From: Candidatus Cryptobacteroides merdigallinarum
GTDB lineage: Bacteria > Bacteroidota > Bacteroidia > Bacteroidales > UBA932
Assembly: GCA_017694655.1 (NCBI GenBank)
Contig: JADIMQ010000112.1
Coordinates: forward strand, 1 to 62,497
Length of the DNA stretch: 62,497 nt
Direction of reading: 5' to 3'
Part shown: in pieces, positions 8,780 to 17,619 of the stretch
Layout of the letters: every line of letters starts with the position of its first letter
Position numbering within the stretch: the stretch's first letter is position 1
The notes under the pieces: generated by a model
What the model was told of the DNA's origin: nothing
What the model saw: the letters and a program-made list of their open reading frames with translations, nothing else
The model's database searches: none
Program-made: the position numbers and the translations under genes

Positions 8780-8928
8780 CAGTTCGACGAATTATTACAC
8801 TCAGCATCAGGGGATTCGTCGAACTGTCGTTAAGGATTTCTGCGAAATCCTATTATCTTAATCCCCAGTCGCTGCGCGACAGCCCCTTGTCAAGGGGCGT
8901 CACCCTCAACCGCTCCCTTTCCGGGAGC
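8780..8928. repeat. Array of short perfect hairpins between kinase and WG genes
   Basis: The 261-bp gap (8759-9019) holds five consecutive stem-loops: 8780-8792/8814-8826 (13 bp), 8833-8839/8845-8851, 8868-8872/8876-8880, 8883-8889/8891-8897 and 8912-8917/8923-8928. None is followed by a clear T-run. I see no start signal or TAnnTTTG box, so the WG gene may depend on read-through from the kinase operon, with this array as a processing or attenuation site. The style resembles positions 1-200 of the window. Confidence 0.6.
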
Positions 8929-9019
8929 CCTGTCGCAGTTTTATATCCTGCTCCTCAACGGTGTTCAATGTAATTCAACAAGTTAAATTTCATCGAACTC
9001 ACGTGTTTCAGGATTCTGA

Positions 9020-10129
9020 CTATGCCTTGTAAACATGCCGCTTCGTACCGCAGGCCGTGCAATAGTCTAAACTGTAGTCCGGAAACCTATGTCCGCAGGC
9101 CGTGCAGTAGGCCACCTTATGCGTGAGCGCTACATTCAGTTTCGGATAGAAGTCCTCTGACATTATCGCCTCCCGGCCTGCCAGCCCGGGCAGAGAGGGG
9201 ACCTGCGAGACAGGACCCCGGATACTTTCCAGGGCTTTCATCAGGACGTCCATGTGCGTGAACCTCGTACGGTATTTCCCGGCTGTCTTCCATCCTTCGG
9301 AACCCCGGAGATGTTCCAGACGCTCGATTCCGGTTTTCCCGGAAAGGTCCTCCGGAAGGAAAAGGAGATTGGATTCGTCGTACAGCCTGGTTACCGACGG
9401 CTCGAAAAAAGCGGTCCAGAGAGACAGGGCTATAACCAGTTCCGAGAAATTGTCGTCATCCACGCCTGCAAGAAGCGGCCGCCCGGGATTGAGCCGCCCG
9501 GGATGCTGGAAGCCGTCCGCGCCTCCGGTAACCTGATAGAAGCGGCTGCCCATGCCGGGGACATACACCGAATCGTAGTCCACGAGCCGGATGCTGTTCG
9601 ACGAGGTCACCATGATGTTCAGGCAGGAAAGGTCGCCGTGGGCTATTCCGGCTTCCCGGAGCCGGTAGCACATACAGTAGAAGTCCTGGATGAACGCAAG
9701 GCGGCTGTTTTCGTCAAGGTCTCCCCATTTCTCATTCAGGAACCTGTCCAGGGTGACACCTTCTATCCAGTCCATGACGATGCCGGGCATAATCCTGCCG
9801 TCGCATTTCATCTTCAGGGCCTCCTGGATGAACCTGAACCCGGAAAAATACTCCAGCCCGGACTTCGAGATACCTTCCCCTATGAACTGGTAACGCCTGA
9901 AGGCATCCGGAATTATCTCCTTCCACACCCGGTAGCAGATGCGGGAACCGCGCCCGTCGACCGGGTCCATAGGGAAGGCGATACAGAATCTCCCCGGAGT
10001 CGGGTGCAGGAGCCTGCCCCGCCGCTCTGGGATGGTCCTGTGTGTGCGGCTGATAGTGCTGTCAAGGATACAGGAGGTATCCTTCATGCTCTCCTCAACC
10101 TCTGTCAGATCGTATGAGAGTTTTTCCAT
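9020..10129 (-). CDS. Ser/Thr protein kinase-like protein with C-terminal zinc ribbon (TerY-P kinase)
   Basis: The 369-residue protein has a protein kinase fold. A VWKEI segment carries the ATP-anchoring Lys, VMDWIEGVTLDRFL fits the hinge, HGDLSCLNIMV is the catalytic loop (HRD replaced by HGD, with the Asn present) and DYD replaces DFG. The last 30 residues form a zinc ribbon with two CTACG motifs. No signal peptide or membrane helix is visible, so it should be cytoplasmic. It overlaps the PP2C gene by 25 nt, so translation is probably coupled. A kinase, PP2C and vWA protein encoded together is the triad called TerY-P in comparative work on tellurite-resistance-type stress systems. The substrate is unknown; the FHA-like protein of the operon is an obvious reader candidate. 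Confidence 0.82.
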   Translation of the reverse strand: MEKLSYDLTEVEESMKDTSCILDSTISRTHRTIPERRGRLLHPTPGRFCIAFPMDPVDGRGSRICYRVWKEIIPDAFRRYQFIGEGISKSGLEYFSGFRFIQEALKMKCDGRIMPGIVMDWIEGVTLDRFLNEKWGDLDENSRLAFIQDFYCMCYRLREAGIAHGDLSCLNIMVTSSNSIRLVDYDSVYVPGMGSRFYQVTGGADGFQHPGRLNPGRPLLAGVDDDNFSELVIALSLWTAFFEPSVTRLYDESNLLFLPEDLSGKTGIERLEHLRGSEGWKTAGKYRTRFTHMDVLMKALESIRGPVSQVPSLPGLAGREAIMSEDFYPKLNVALTHKVAYCTACGHRFPDYSLDYCTACGTKRHVYKA

Positions 10130-10947
10130 TTTCTTCCGAATAAATTTACGTCGGCAGGTCCGTCACCCTCCGGCGACCCGGCAATCCTTACAAGGATGAC
10201 AGCCAGGTCATCGTCCATCTCGTAGCCCTTCCTCGCCTCCTCCGCCAGGGCCCTGAATCCGTCCATGCCGGACAGGTTCCACAGGGTGTCGAACGGGGCC
10301 TCCCCGCCTGCACACCTCTTCTGGAACCACTTGGCCATACCGTCGGTCATCAGCGCCACGGAGCCCACCCCCTCGAGGGCAAGCTCCCCGGTATGCCATT
10401 CGCCGGCAATGCTGCCATCCGACAGGACCGCGGAGGTGACATTGGAATATTCAGTGATATCCTCGCCGTTCTCCCCTGTCACCCTGGGATTTGAATTGTA
10501 CTCCCCGAATGTCCCGTCGAGATAGTTCACGAACAGGGTACTGTCCCCTATCACCGCGTATGAGAGCCTGCCGTCCGCCCTGTCGACCTGTATGCCGCAG
10601 AATGTAGAGGCTCCCACTCTCCAGTTTTCATAATTGTAGGTCTCGTGACGCAGCAGCCTTCCGGACAAGGTTTCAAAATATGCCTTTACCTCACTTTCCC
10701 ATATCTGCCTGACGGCCGGCAGCAGAACCTCTTCGCAGAAAGCTGGCCATTGTGCAAGCCTGCCGCCTGCCTCCCTTGTAAAGATGTCACACAGGGAACG
10801 GGACACTATGTCCGGGCGGAAGGAGTTGGATACCCCGTCCGCCACGGCGAACATGGACAACGGGGCGTTGACGGCAAGGGCATCCTGCCGCCCGTTGTCC
10901 TCGTTGTCCTTTCCCAGGAGAAAAGTCTTGTACTCGACCGTAATCAT
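10105..10947 (-). CDS. PP2C-family protein phosphatase
   Basis: This is a 280-residue metal-dependent Ser/Thr phosphatase. Recognisable motifs are FAVADGVSNS (metal-binding Asp-Gly), the central VIGDSTLF, MTDGM and the final MDDDLAVILVRI. It presumably reverses the action of the neighbouring kinase. The start codon overlaps the vWA stop as ATGA, and its 3' end overlaps the kinase gene by 25 nt. No regulatory or membrane domain is fused. Confidence 0.87.
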   Translation of the reverse strand: MITVEYKTFLLGKDNEDNGRQDALAVNAPLSMFAVADGVSNSFRPDIVSRSLCDIFTREAGGRLAQWPAFCEEVLLPAVRQIWESEVKAYFETLSGRLLRHETYNYENWRVGASTFCGIQVDRADGRLSYAVIGDSTLFVNYLDGTFGEYNSNPRVTGENGEDITEYSNVTSAVLSDGSIAGEWHTGELALEGVGSVALMTDGMAKWFQKRCAGGEAPFDTLWNLSGMDGFRALAEEARKGYEMDDDLAVILVRIAGSPEGDGPADVNLFGRKWKNSHTI

Positions 10948-11768
10948 GGTATAGGGACTTCACTGATCCCGTTCGGCTTGTTGAACCCGGACACTGTGGA
11001 ACCGAAGACTACAAGACGCGACAACAGGCTCTGGTCCGAGATGTTGGAGACCATGAAGCGGCTGCCCTTTGAAGCCGGCAGGCTTGCCCTGACAGCCCTG
11101 TTGACAAAATCGTCGTTCAGTTCACTCGAGGCATCGTAAAGGAAACATTTCCTTTTGTTGTCCGGACGTTCCGCCGGCAATTTCATTTCCGGCTCCTTCC
11201 CTGCCACACCGTCGATATGGATGTTGAACAACAGGACATTTCCGTCCGGCACCGATATGCTTTTCAGGGCATCTGCCGCCTTGAGTGCCTTCTCGCGTGC
11301 CTGTTCATCGTTCAGGCCGGACTCTTCCGGGTACCCGTCCGTGATATTGATGACGACCGGGGCAGGGACCGGGACACCCTTGGCGTTCTGGGTGGCTATC
11401 CACTTGTTTATTATCTCGGCAGCCTTCTCGTAGGCCATGGCCATGTGGGTAAGGCCCTGCGGCTTCCCTTCCTTGCCGGTATCAATGAACTGCCTGGTAT
11501 CCTCCGTGCCGTCGAGGCGGTCGAGCATATCGTTGACCCCTCCGGAAAAGAGGTTGTAAGTGTACTGGTTATATCCTATGACCTCAAGATGGAAACGTTC
11601 CTTGTATACACCCATATCCTGGCAGGACGGGACCATCCGGTCGATGACCTCCCATATAGTGTTGCTTACGCGTTTTATCTTGTCGTGGCCTGCCATGGAG
11701 CCGGAAAGGTCCACAAGATAGACAAGCAGGCCGGGATGCGTAGACCCCCAAGGTAATTTGTATGCCAT
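10944..11768 (-). CDS. TerY-type von Willebrand factor A domain protein
   Basis: The 274-residue soluble protein has a complete MIDAS metal site: DLSGSM near the N-terminus, a Thr in GLTHMAM, and an Asp in NITDGYPEES. It is a single-domain TerY-like vWA protein, the third member of the kinase-PP2C-vWA triad; such proteins act as metal-dependent protein-interaction modules. An alternative GTG start at 11798 would add ten residues. The gene lies 45 nt (or 15 nt) after the FHA-like gene and overlaps the PP2C start. Confidence 0.85.
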   Translation of the reverse strand: MAYKLPWGSTHPGLLVYLVDLSGSMAGHDKIKRVSNTIWEVIDRMVPSCQDMGVYKERFHLEVIGYNQYTYNLFSGGVNDMLDRLDGTEDTRQFIDTGKEGKPQGLTHMAMAYEKAAEIINKWIATQNAKGVPVPAPVVINITDGYPEESGLNDEQAREKALKAADALKSISVPDGNVLLFNIHIDGVAGKEPEMKLPAERPDNKRKCFLYDASSELNDDFVNRAVRASLPASKGSRFMVSNISDQSLLSRLVVFGSTVSGFNKPNGISEVPIP

Positions 11769-11813
11769 AACTTTAGTCTGATTATAAGAAACTGTCACAA
11801 GGCAGTCTCCAGG

Positions 11814-12473
11814 TTAAACTATCGGTGAAATATTTACACGTATCTTATTGTCCCCTGACACGAAGTTGTCGGACTGCCTGGCATAGGCGGCCTCCTGCAG
11901 GAGCCCCCCGTTCCGGTACAGTTCCACCCCTTCCGCAGGCTCGATCTTCAGGCCCTTGTCCGTGGTCAGGACACTGAAGTGGACAGGCAGGAAGGCATAG
12001 CCCCGCACGCGGAACTTTATCTGGTGATGCAGGCCTGAACCGGGGTCGGAACCGTAAGTGTTCAGCCCCTCATAAACCGGGAATGCCGCACGGACATCAT
12101 GCGCGACATCCTCTATGATGACGACGCCTTTGAGCGGATTCCGCGGCCCGGCAGACAGCTCCTCCAGACGCTGCTGCAGCTCCTGTTTCTCTGCCTCCAG
12201 CCTGGCTGCCAGTTTCCCGCTGATGTCGAGTTTCCGGGTCAGTTCCCCGATCTGCTCCTTGTCCTTCCTGCTTTCCTCCCCGTACCTGCGCTCCGCTTCC
12301 TGCTCTGCCTCCAGTCTTTTCCGCATCACCGCTACCCTTTCCTCCTCCATCCTGGAGATGGCCTCCGGCAGGACTGAAGGGAATGTGATGCGGACATATC
12401 CGCAATGCCGGCATATATTGCCGTCCATCGTATTTCCGCAAACGCGGCATTGTGAAGAAATATTTGTCGCCAT
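11814..12473 (-). CDS. Zinc ribbon - coiled coil - degenerate FHA-like protein
   Basis: The 219-residue protein has three parts: a zinc ribbon (C9, C12, C21, C24), a charged coiled coil around residues 40-105, and a C-terminal beta domain. The last part has the spacing of an FHA domain: LNTYGSDP in place of the GR-x-D strand, LPVHFSV at the SxxH position, VELYRNGG at the NG turn and SGDNKIRVN at the GDxI strand. FHA domains bind phosphothreonine, which fits the kinase and phosphatase nearby. The usual Arg and Ser contacts are weak, so phospho-binding is uncertain. The ATG at 12473 lies 2 nt after the AAA+ stop; a TTG two codons upstream is less likely. Confidence 0.6.
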   Translation of the reverse strand: MATNISSQCRVCGNTMDGNICRHCGYVRITFPSVLPEAISRMEEERVAVMRKRLEAEQEAERRYGEESRKDKEQIGELTRKLDISGKLAARLEAEKQELQQRLEELSAGPRNPLKGVVIIEDVAHDVRAAFPVYEGLNTYGSDPGSGLHHQIKFRVRGYAFLPVHFSVLTTDKGLKIEPAEGVELYRNGGLLQEAAYARQSDNFVSGDNKIRVNISPIV

Positions 12474-12475
12474 AT

Positions 12476-15091
12476 TCAATATACGTTTGTCATACAGTCT
12501 GAAATATCGTCAGGGAAGTCGCACGGCAGTATCCTTTCTATGAAATCCTGGTCCTGCTGCTGCTCCGGCGTCCCGGTGTTGTACCGCAGGTCCCTGTTCT
12601 GGGCCAATATCTCCAGGAGATTCTCCGCGATGCCTGCATTGCCGAAGTTCCGGTCGCGCGGCACCGAGCGGAAGCACCTGAGGGCATTTTCCCTGCAGGC
12701 CTCCGCATCCATCACAGTATGGTCTGCCGAGGCGGCCATGCGCTGGAGAATCTCGTACAGTTCCTCGTCCGAATAGTCGGCAAACGGGATCTCTGCAAAC
12801 CGTCTCTTGAGCCCCGGGTTAATATTGTAAAGCCGGTGTATGTCATCAGTGTAGCCGGCCATGATTACGGAGAGCTTGTTTTTGTATTCTTCAAGTTCAA
12901 GATTGCCGACAATATCGGCGATGACCCTTGGACTGTCCCTGAGCTGATATGCCTCGTCAATGAAAAGGACCTTGCCTATATTGTCCTCGAACAGTTTCCT
13001 GATGTCATCAGGTGTGTACTGCAGCAGCTCCGACCCTGAAACTTCCGTAAGGATATTGCCCTGGGAGGAAGGGAAAATCCCCAGTTTCAGGAGGATGCCG
13101 CCCACAATCCTTGCAATGGTGGTCTTCCCTGTCCCCGGATTTCCGGTAAACAGGAAGTTCAGCTTGGGCATCTTCGGCCTGAAGTCGTCCAGGACCATCA
13201 GCTTTTTCCTGTCGGCTACCACCTTGTTGAAAATCTTCCTTACAAGATCCTTCACCCTGTCCTGGCCGATGACGTCGTCAAGGTCCGAGAGGAGGATGCC
13301 GGCATCCAGGACCGAATCGTCCACAAGCCTGCGCAGGTCGTCCGGAAGATGCTCCACATCGAGGGGTGCATCAGTGCCGATGGCATGGTACCGGCTGACG
13401 ATAAGGCTCACGAGGTTCTCCATGTCCCCGACATTGCCGAACTTCTTGTTCTTGTATGCGCATTTATAGCGTATTATGCCGCGGAGAGCTTTCCGGAAAG
13501 CATCAGTAGCCGGTTCCCTGATCATCCGGGAAGAAATATTGTAAAGCACCTCCGGGGAATAATCCATGAATTCAAACAGGCCCAGGTCGTTGAATCTCCG
13601 CCGGAACCCCTTGTTGCCCTCGTTTATCAGAGTCATTATCTCGTCCGTGTAGCCGGCCAGGATGACCAAGGGGTCGCTGCTGTCTTCCATGAACTGTATC
13701 AGCACCTCGATGGCCTCTTTCCCGTAATCGACATTCCCGTGCCGGCCCGAACCGGACATGAGCCCGTATGCCTCGTCTATGAACAGCACGCCTCCCCGCG
13801 CCCTTTCGCACACCGCCCGTGTCTTGGGCCTGGTCTCCCCTACATATTCTCCCACAAGCTCATCTGTCGAGACCTTGATGAAATGTCCCTTGGGCAGGAG
13901 CCCGTCTTCACGCAATATATCCCCGAAAAGGCGGGCCACCGTACTTTTTCCTGTACCGGGACTTCCCATCAGTGCCATGTGCGGTCTGAACCTGCCGCTG
14001 CCGCGTCCGGCAAGGTGCTCGGCCAATGCCTCCCGGTAACTGGCGAACTGCTTGCGGATATTGTCGATACCCTCCATGGCGTTGAGCCTGTCTATCGCCT
14101 TTACGGTATCCATCCTTTCTATTATGGAGTCGAGCTCCGGTGCCCCGAGATAGTCGCTTACCAGGGACAGCTCCCGTCCTCCCTCACCGGTACTCCCCTG
14201 CCACAGCCTCAGCACAATGTGGTCCCATGCCACATTCGTGAACAGGTGAGGCAGTCCGCCCTCCGAAAGCAGTCTCCTGCGGTTCAGCATATTTGCGATT
14301 TCATCCCTGCCGGGACCGCCAAGGAAAAAGACTGTCTTCCCGCGCAGCCCTCTGTGCAGGCTCCCGCCGTCATCCTCGCCTCCGATATCGAGCAATATCA
14401 GGTCCTTGAACGGGGAGAGCAGGAACAGTTCGTCGGCAGCCTTGTCAAGACTCTCGGCGAAAATCTTGGGCGACGGATAGTCATACAGCACGATGACCCG
14501 GACCGCGAGCCTGTTGCGCCTGAAATTGTCGCGCAGGTCATTCCACCTGTTCAGGAACACTTTCCGCTGGTCCTCGTCCATAGTGAATGTCGAAGGCGTC
14601 ACGAATACAAGGGCGAGCTTCGTCTCCGGATTCCGCTCCACGTAGCTGAATACATTATGGAAGATTCCCTCGCCCTGCCGCACGATGAACCTGCGCTGGT
14701 TGCCGAATGCCTCTACCTCCACCGAATCGTGGTGAGAGACATTGGCCTCAACGGCTGACGGGGAACTTACGGAGTCCATGTTCCGGGTCCCCGACATAGG
14801 TCCCTTTCCCTTGAAAAAGTCTCGTCTGGAAGGAACATCCTGCGGTGCGGGCTTGCGGGCCGTGTACGAGAAGAACTTCAGAAGCGGCTCTTCCTCGTAA
14901 GAGAAAGCCTTGTCGTCATAGAAAACCGGGATATAGCCCTCCTGCTTGAGGTACAGGTAGAGGGTCTCGCGCATATTGTTTATACGCAGGTCATCGGTCA
15001 TATACACTTCACCCGAGCCGTTTATCCCGTAGATGGCCGTAAACAGCTCCCTGTTGCAGATGTCGAGCGCACGTATTCGTTCAGGCGCCAT
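12476..15091 (-). CDS. Double AAA+ ATPase, CbbX/EccA-like
   Basis: The 871-residue protein has an N-terminal region of about 330 residues without recognised motifs, then two AAA+ modules. The first has Walker A GSPGTGKST and Walker B GGVLFIDEAYGL; the second has GNPGTGKTT and KVLFIDEAYQL. Both have a sensor-1-like LAGYTD or MAGYTD and an arginine-finger-like RRRF or KRRF. This paired CbbX/EccA style is found in protein-remodelling ATPases and type VII-like systems. It is the probable engine of the operon, acting on other operon proteins or their conjugates (inference). The ATG lies 2 nt after the previous stop. Confidence 0.87.
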   Translation of the reverse strand: MAPERIRALDICNRELFTAIYGINGSGEVYMTDDLRINNMRETLYLYLKQEGYIPVFYDDKAFSYEEEPLLKFFSYTARKPAPQDVPSRRDFFKGKGPMSGTRNMDSVSSPSAVEANVSHHDSVEVEAFGNQRRFIVRQGEGIFHNVFSYVERNPETKLALVFVTPSTFTMDEDQRKVFLNRWNDLRDNFRRNRLAVRVIVLYDYPSPKIFAESLDKAADELFLLSPFKDLILLDIGGEDDGGSLHRGLRGKTVFFLGGPGRDEIANMLNRRRLLSEGGLPHLFTNVAWDHIVLRLWQGSTGEGGRELSLVSDYLGAPELDSIIERMDTVKAIDRLNAMEGIDNIRKQFASYREALAEHLAGRGSGRFRPHMALMGSPGTGKSTVARLFGDILREDGLLPKGHFIKVSTDELVGEYVGETRPKTRAVCERARGGVLFIDEAYGLMSGSGRHGNVDYGKEAIEVLIQFMEDSSDPLVILAGYTDEIMTLINEGNKGFRRRFNDLGLFEFMDYSPEVLYNISSRMIREPATDAFRKALRGIIRYKCAYKNKKFGNVGDMENLVSLIVSRYHAIGTDAPLDVEHLPDDLRRLVDDSVLDAGILLSDLDDVIGQDRVKDLVRKIFNKVVADRKKLMVLDDFRPKMPKLNFLFTGNPGTGKTTIARIVGGILLKLGIFPSSQGNILTEVSGSELLQYTPDDIRKLFEDNIGKVLFIDEAYQLRDSPRVIADIVGNLELEEYKNKLSVIMAGYTDDIHRLYNINPGLKRRFAEIPFADYSDEELYEILQRMAASADHTVMDAEACRENALRCFRSVPRDRNFGNAGIAENLLEILAQNRDLRYNTGTPEQQQDQDFIERILPCDFPDDISDCMTNVY

Positions 15092-15093
15092 AG

Positions 15094-16608
15094 TCAGCGG
15101 GTTGAAAGGGTTTTACGTAACTTGTCCGATGCTCCTTTCCGGCGCATGTCGGCCGGCCGGCGGAGCTGCTCCACCTTGCCGTCCCCGTGCTCCGGCTCCC
15201 GCAGTTCACCGAGCCGGTAGCCGCTCTTCTCTATCTCCCTCTTTATTTCCTCCATACGGCTCCGGAATGCCCCGGCGGACTCGTTGCGGTCGTCGTTCCG
15301 GTGAAAAATTATCTGGTTGCCTTTCCTTCCGTCCTTTTCTTCCGGAAGGACAAGGATGGACACCTCTTCCCCTGTGCCCGGCCTGGCAAGGACTGCGAAA
15401 GTACCCTCCCGCCAGTCGCTCTCATCCTCGCCGCCCAGGAAGTCAGGGTCTTCCTTCAGTTCCCAGCCCTGCCGTACCATCGCATTCAGGACATCATTGG
15501 ATATTATCACGCGCTGCTCGCTCAATACCCCGAGCTCCGATGCCTCCACGATTATCTTTTCAGCCTCCCTCTGCAGTTCGCCGGCGCGCTCCTGCAGCTC
15601 CTTCAGGCGGGCCTTGTCGACAGGCATGTTCTCTATCTCGTCTTTCAGGCTCCGGATTTCGTCAAGGGTCTTCCGGTAAGCTCCGTGCGTCCAGTAGTCC
15701 GCCTTCAGCTCCTCCTCTGTACTCTCGTCATAGAGAGAAGGGACCTTGATGGTCTCCGCCTCCTCCAGGAGTTTAAGGACGGCAACAGCGGCCGAGAGCG
15801 CAGCATTGTGCAGCGGCTCCCATTCGCAGCGGCGGCGCGTGGCCTCGTTTTCCATCACAATAACCTCGTCTATCAGGTCGTTGGCATCGGATATGGTGCA
15901 CGAATCCGGATTATCCTTCAGGGCTTTCAGCCGTTTCTCCTTCAAAGCCACCCTGTCCAGCATCTCACGCGGGGCGAACTTCTCCACATCCGTCCTCTCC
16001 CGGACCGCATCCAGCAGAGCCAATGCAGCCCCGGCAGCAAGAAGCTTGCTGTTCGTGTCTTCAGCCTGTTTTTCAAGCAGGCCGCGAACCCTGCCCTGGA
16101 GTTCGGATATCGCACTTCCCTGCTGCCTGAAACGGGCGTCGGCATCTGCCGCGAGGGTCTTCATGCCGTCAGCCACGGACTGCAGGCCTCTGGAAAGCAC
16201 CCCGATATTCCTGTCAATGCGGCTGAATTCAGCAGTCATACGCTTGTTCTGCTCATTCATGGCATCGTTCACTGAATTCGACAAGTCCAGAATATCCCTC
16301 GAATGCCGTCTGTCAATGTCCTGCAGCCTGGCGGCCAGCTCCTGTGCCTGCCTGTCGATCTTCGCCCCCAGCTGACGCTGGACGTCCTCTATCCGGGTCC
16401 CGAGGTCCTGGCTTACCCGGCTTACACGGGAGTTGAGTTCCTCTCTTATCCTGCGGATATTCTCCCCGGAAATCAGCACGGACTGCCTTACAGCCTCCTG
16501 CTGTGACCTGGCTATGGATTTCTCAAGCTGGTTCTTCACTCGCCTTATCGCGCGCTCCAGACCGTCATTGAGCTCATTCAATGAAGTTCCCTTTATGTCT
16601 CTGCTCAT
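15094..16608 (-). CDS. Long coiled-coil protein of unknown function
   Basis: The 504-residue hydrophilic protein has heptad-rich helices over about residues 1-185 and again around 330-375. A small alpha/beta-looking segment with EGTFAVLARPGTG and VSILVLPEE follows near residues 400-430, and the tail is basic. No signal peptide or obvious membrane helix is seen; one alanine-rich stretch (LLAAGAALALLDAV) is probably a buried helix. I do not recognise the family. Placed between the AAA+ gene and the radical SAM gene with 2 and 11 nt spacers, it may be a scaffold or substrate for the ATPase. Confidence 0.7.
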   Translation of the reverse strand: MSRDIKGTSLNELNDGLERAIRRVKNQLEKSIARSQQEAVRQSVLISGENIRRIREELNSRVSRVSQDLGTRIEDVQRQLGAKIDRQAQELAARLQDIDRRHSRDILDLSNSVNDAMNEQNKRMTAEFSRIDRNIGVLSRGLQSVADGMKTLAADADARFRQQGSAISELQGRVRGLLEKQAEDTNSKLLAAGAALALLDAVRERTDVEKFAPREMLDRVALKEKRLKALKDNPDSCTISDANDLIDEVIVMENEATRRRCEWEPLHNAALSAAVAVLKLLEEAETIKVPSLYDESTEEELKADYWTHGAYRKTLDEIRSLKDEIENMPVDKARLKELQERAGELQREAEKIIVEASELGVLSEQRVIISNDVLNAMVRQGWELKEDPDFLGGEDESDWREGTFAVLARPGTGEEVSILVLPEEKDGRKGNQIIFHRNDDRNESAGAFRSRMEEIKREIEKSGYRLGELREPEHGDGKVEQLRRPADMRRKGASDKLRKTLSTR

Positions 16609-16619
16609 ATCGTCAAGGT

Positions 16620-17198
16620 TTATTGTTTCAAATTGCCGCGCGGAGGCACTCCTATCGAGGAAAATGTCCCGTCGGGATTCGCCACCATCTGCTGTTTCCT
16701 GGCCCCGGACTCCATCTCCGGGATATACGCGTCCAGCCTGCCGGTTACCGCTATAACCCTCTGGTTGCCCGAGCCGCGGATGCCCCTGTTGTCATTCAGC
16801 CGGTCGATGTATCTGCCGTCTATTATTATATCGCTCAAGGCTATCAGCTTCCCTGCCCCTTCCATGTCCTGCAGTTCAGCGAAGGCATAGCCTGTATACA
16901 CTATCACCGTCATTTCCGGTCGGCTGGCCCTTACCCTGGACAGCAGGTCGGCAAGGGCCTCCGCCTGCAGGAAAGGCTCGCCTCCGCTGACCGTTATGCC
17001 GTCTATCCCACGGGCCAGGACTATGTCCGCCGCCAGGTCCCCGGTGTCTATCGCCGTACCGCCCTCCAAATCCCTGCTTTCAGGCGTCATGCAATGGGGG
17101 CAGCGCTGTCTGCATCCCTGGACCCAGATGACATACCGGTTGCCTGGCCCGAGGACATGCGTGCCCTCCCTGCATATATCGAAGACATTGAGTGTCAT
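16620..17198 (-). CDS. Small radical SAM protein, NrdG/activase-like
   Basis: The 192-residue protein has the radical SAM cluster motif in GCRQRCPHC (CxxxCxxC), a preceding WVQG, and the SAM-binding TVSGGEPFLQ. It has the size of 4Fe-4S activating enzymes such as NrdG and PflA, but no glycyl-radical partner is encoded nearby. Its presence among kinase, phosphatase and AAA+ genes is unusual; it might modify a protein or make a small molecule for this system. It lies 1 nt after the small upstream gene, so co-translation is likely. The family call is firm; the role is unknown. Confidence 0.83.
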   Translation of the reverse strand: MTLNVFDICREGTHVLGPGNRYVIWVQGCRQRCPHCMTPESRDLEGGTAIDTGDLAADIVLARGIDGITVSGGEPFLQAEALADLLSRVRASRPEMTVIVYTGYAFAELQDMEGAGKLIALSDIIIDGRYIDRLNDNRGIRGSGNQRVIAVTGRLDAYIPEMESGARKQQMVANPDGTFSSIGVPPRGNLKQ

Positions 17199-17199
17199 T

Positions 17200-17619
17200 T
17201 CATTTGCCTGACTGAAGCTCCGCTATGGACTTTGTTTCCCGTGCCTTGACCTCCGTCCGCAGCAGGTTGTCGAACTCGGAGAGCAGGGACGTGATCCTGT
17301 CTTCCAGTTCCGAAAGGCCGGAGCCTGCCGTCTCCATGGCGTCCAGGACCTTCCTGTTCTCCTCCAGATGGCTCCTGTACGGGAGGACCTTCCTGGAGTA
17401 TTCCTCTTTCATGTCACGGAACTTGTCGACAAGCTCGGCAGGAAAGGTGTCCGTGACCACGGCGCCGAACTTCTCCATACAGTCCTGCATCATAATGTAG
17501 AGCATGACGGCGAGCTTCGCATCGTAATACCCCTGCTCGAGTCCGCCGAACTGCAGGGACAGTTCTTCTTCTATTTCTGCCAGCGTCTTCCGGTGAAGCA
17601 TTTCATTCAGGTCTTCCAT
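17200..17619 (-). CDS. Small acidic helical protein of unknown function
   Basis: The 139-residue protein is predicted almost wholly helical, with heptad-like Leu/Ile spacing in the last 50 residues. No catalytic motif or family is recognised. It overlaps the end of the PIN-protein gene by 17 nt and is 1 nt from the radical SAM gene, so it is a genuine operon member, perhaps a small partner of the long coiled-coil protein. Confidence 0.65.
   Translation of the reverse strand: MEDLNEMLHRKTLAEIEEELSLQFGGLEQGYYDAKLAVMLYIMMQDCMEKFGAVVTDTFPAELVDKFRDMKEEYSRKVLPYRSHLEENRKVLDAMETAGSGLSELEDRITSLLSEFDNLLRTEVKARETKSIAELQSGK

Noticed and set aside
13349..14758. Long plus-strand frame opposite the double AAA+ gene
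   Set aside because: The Walker motifs and operon spacing fix the coding strand as minus; this frame is a codon shadow.
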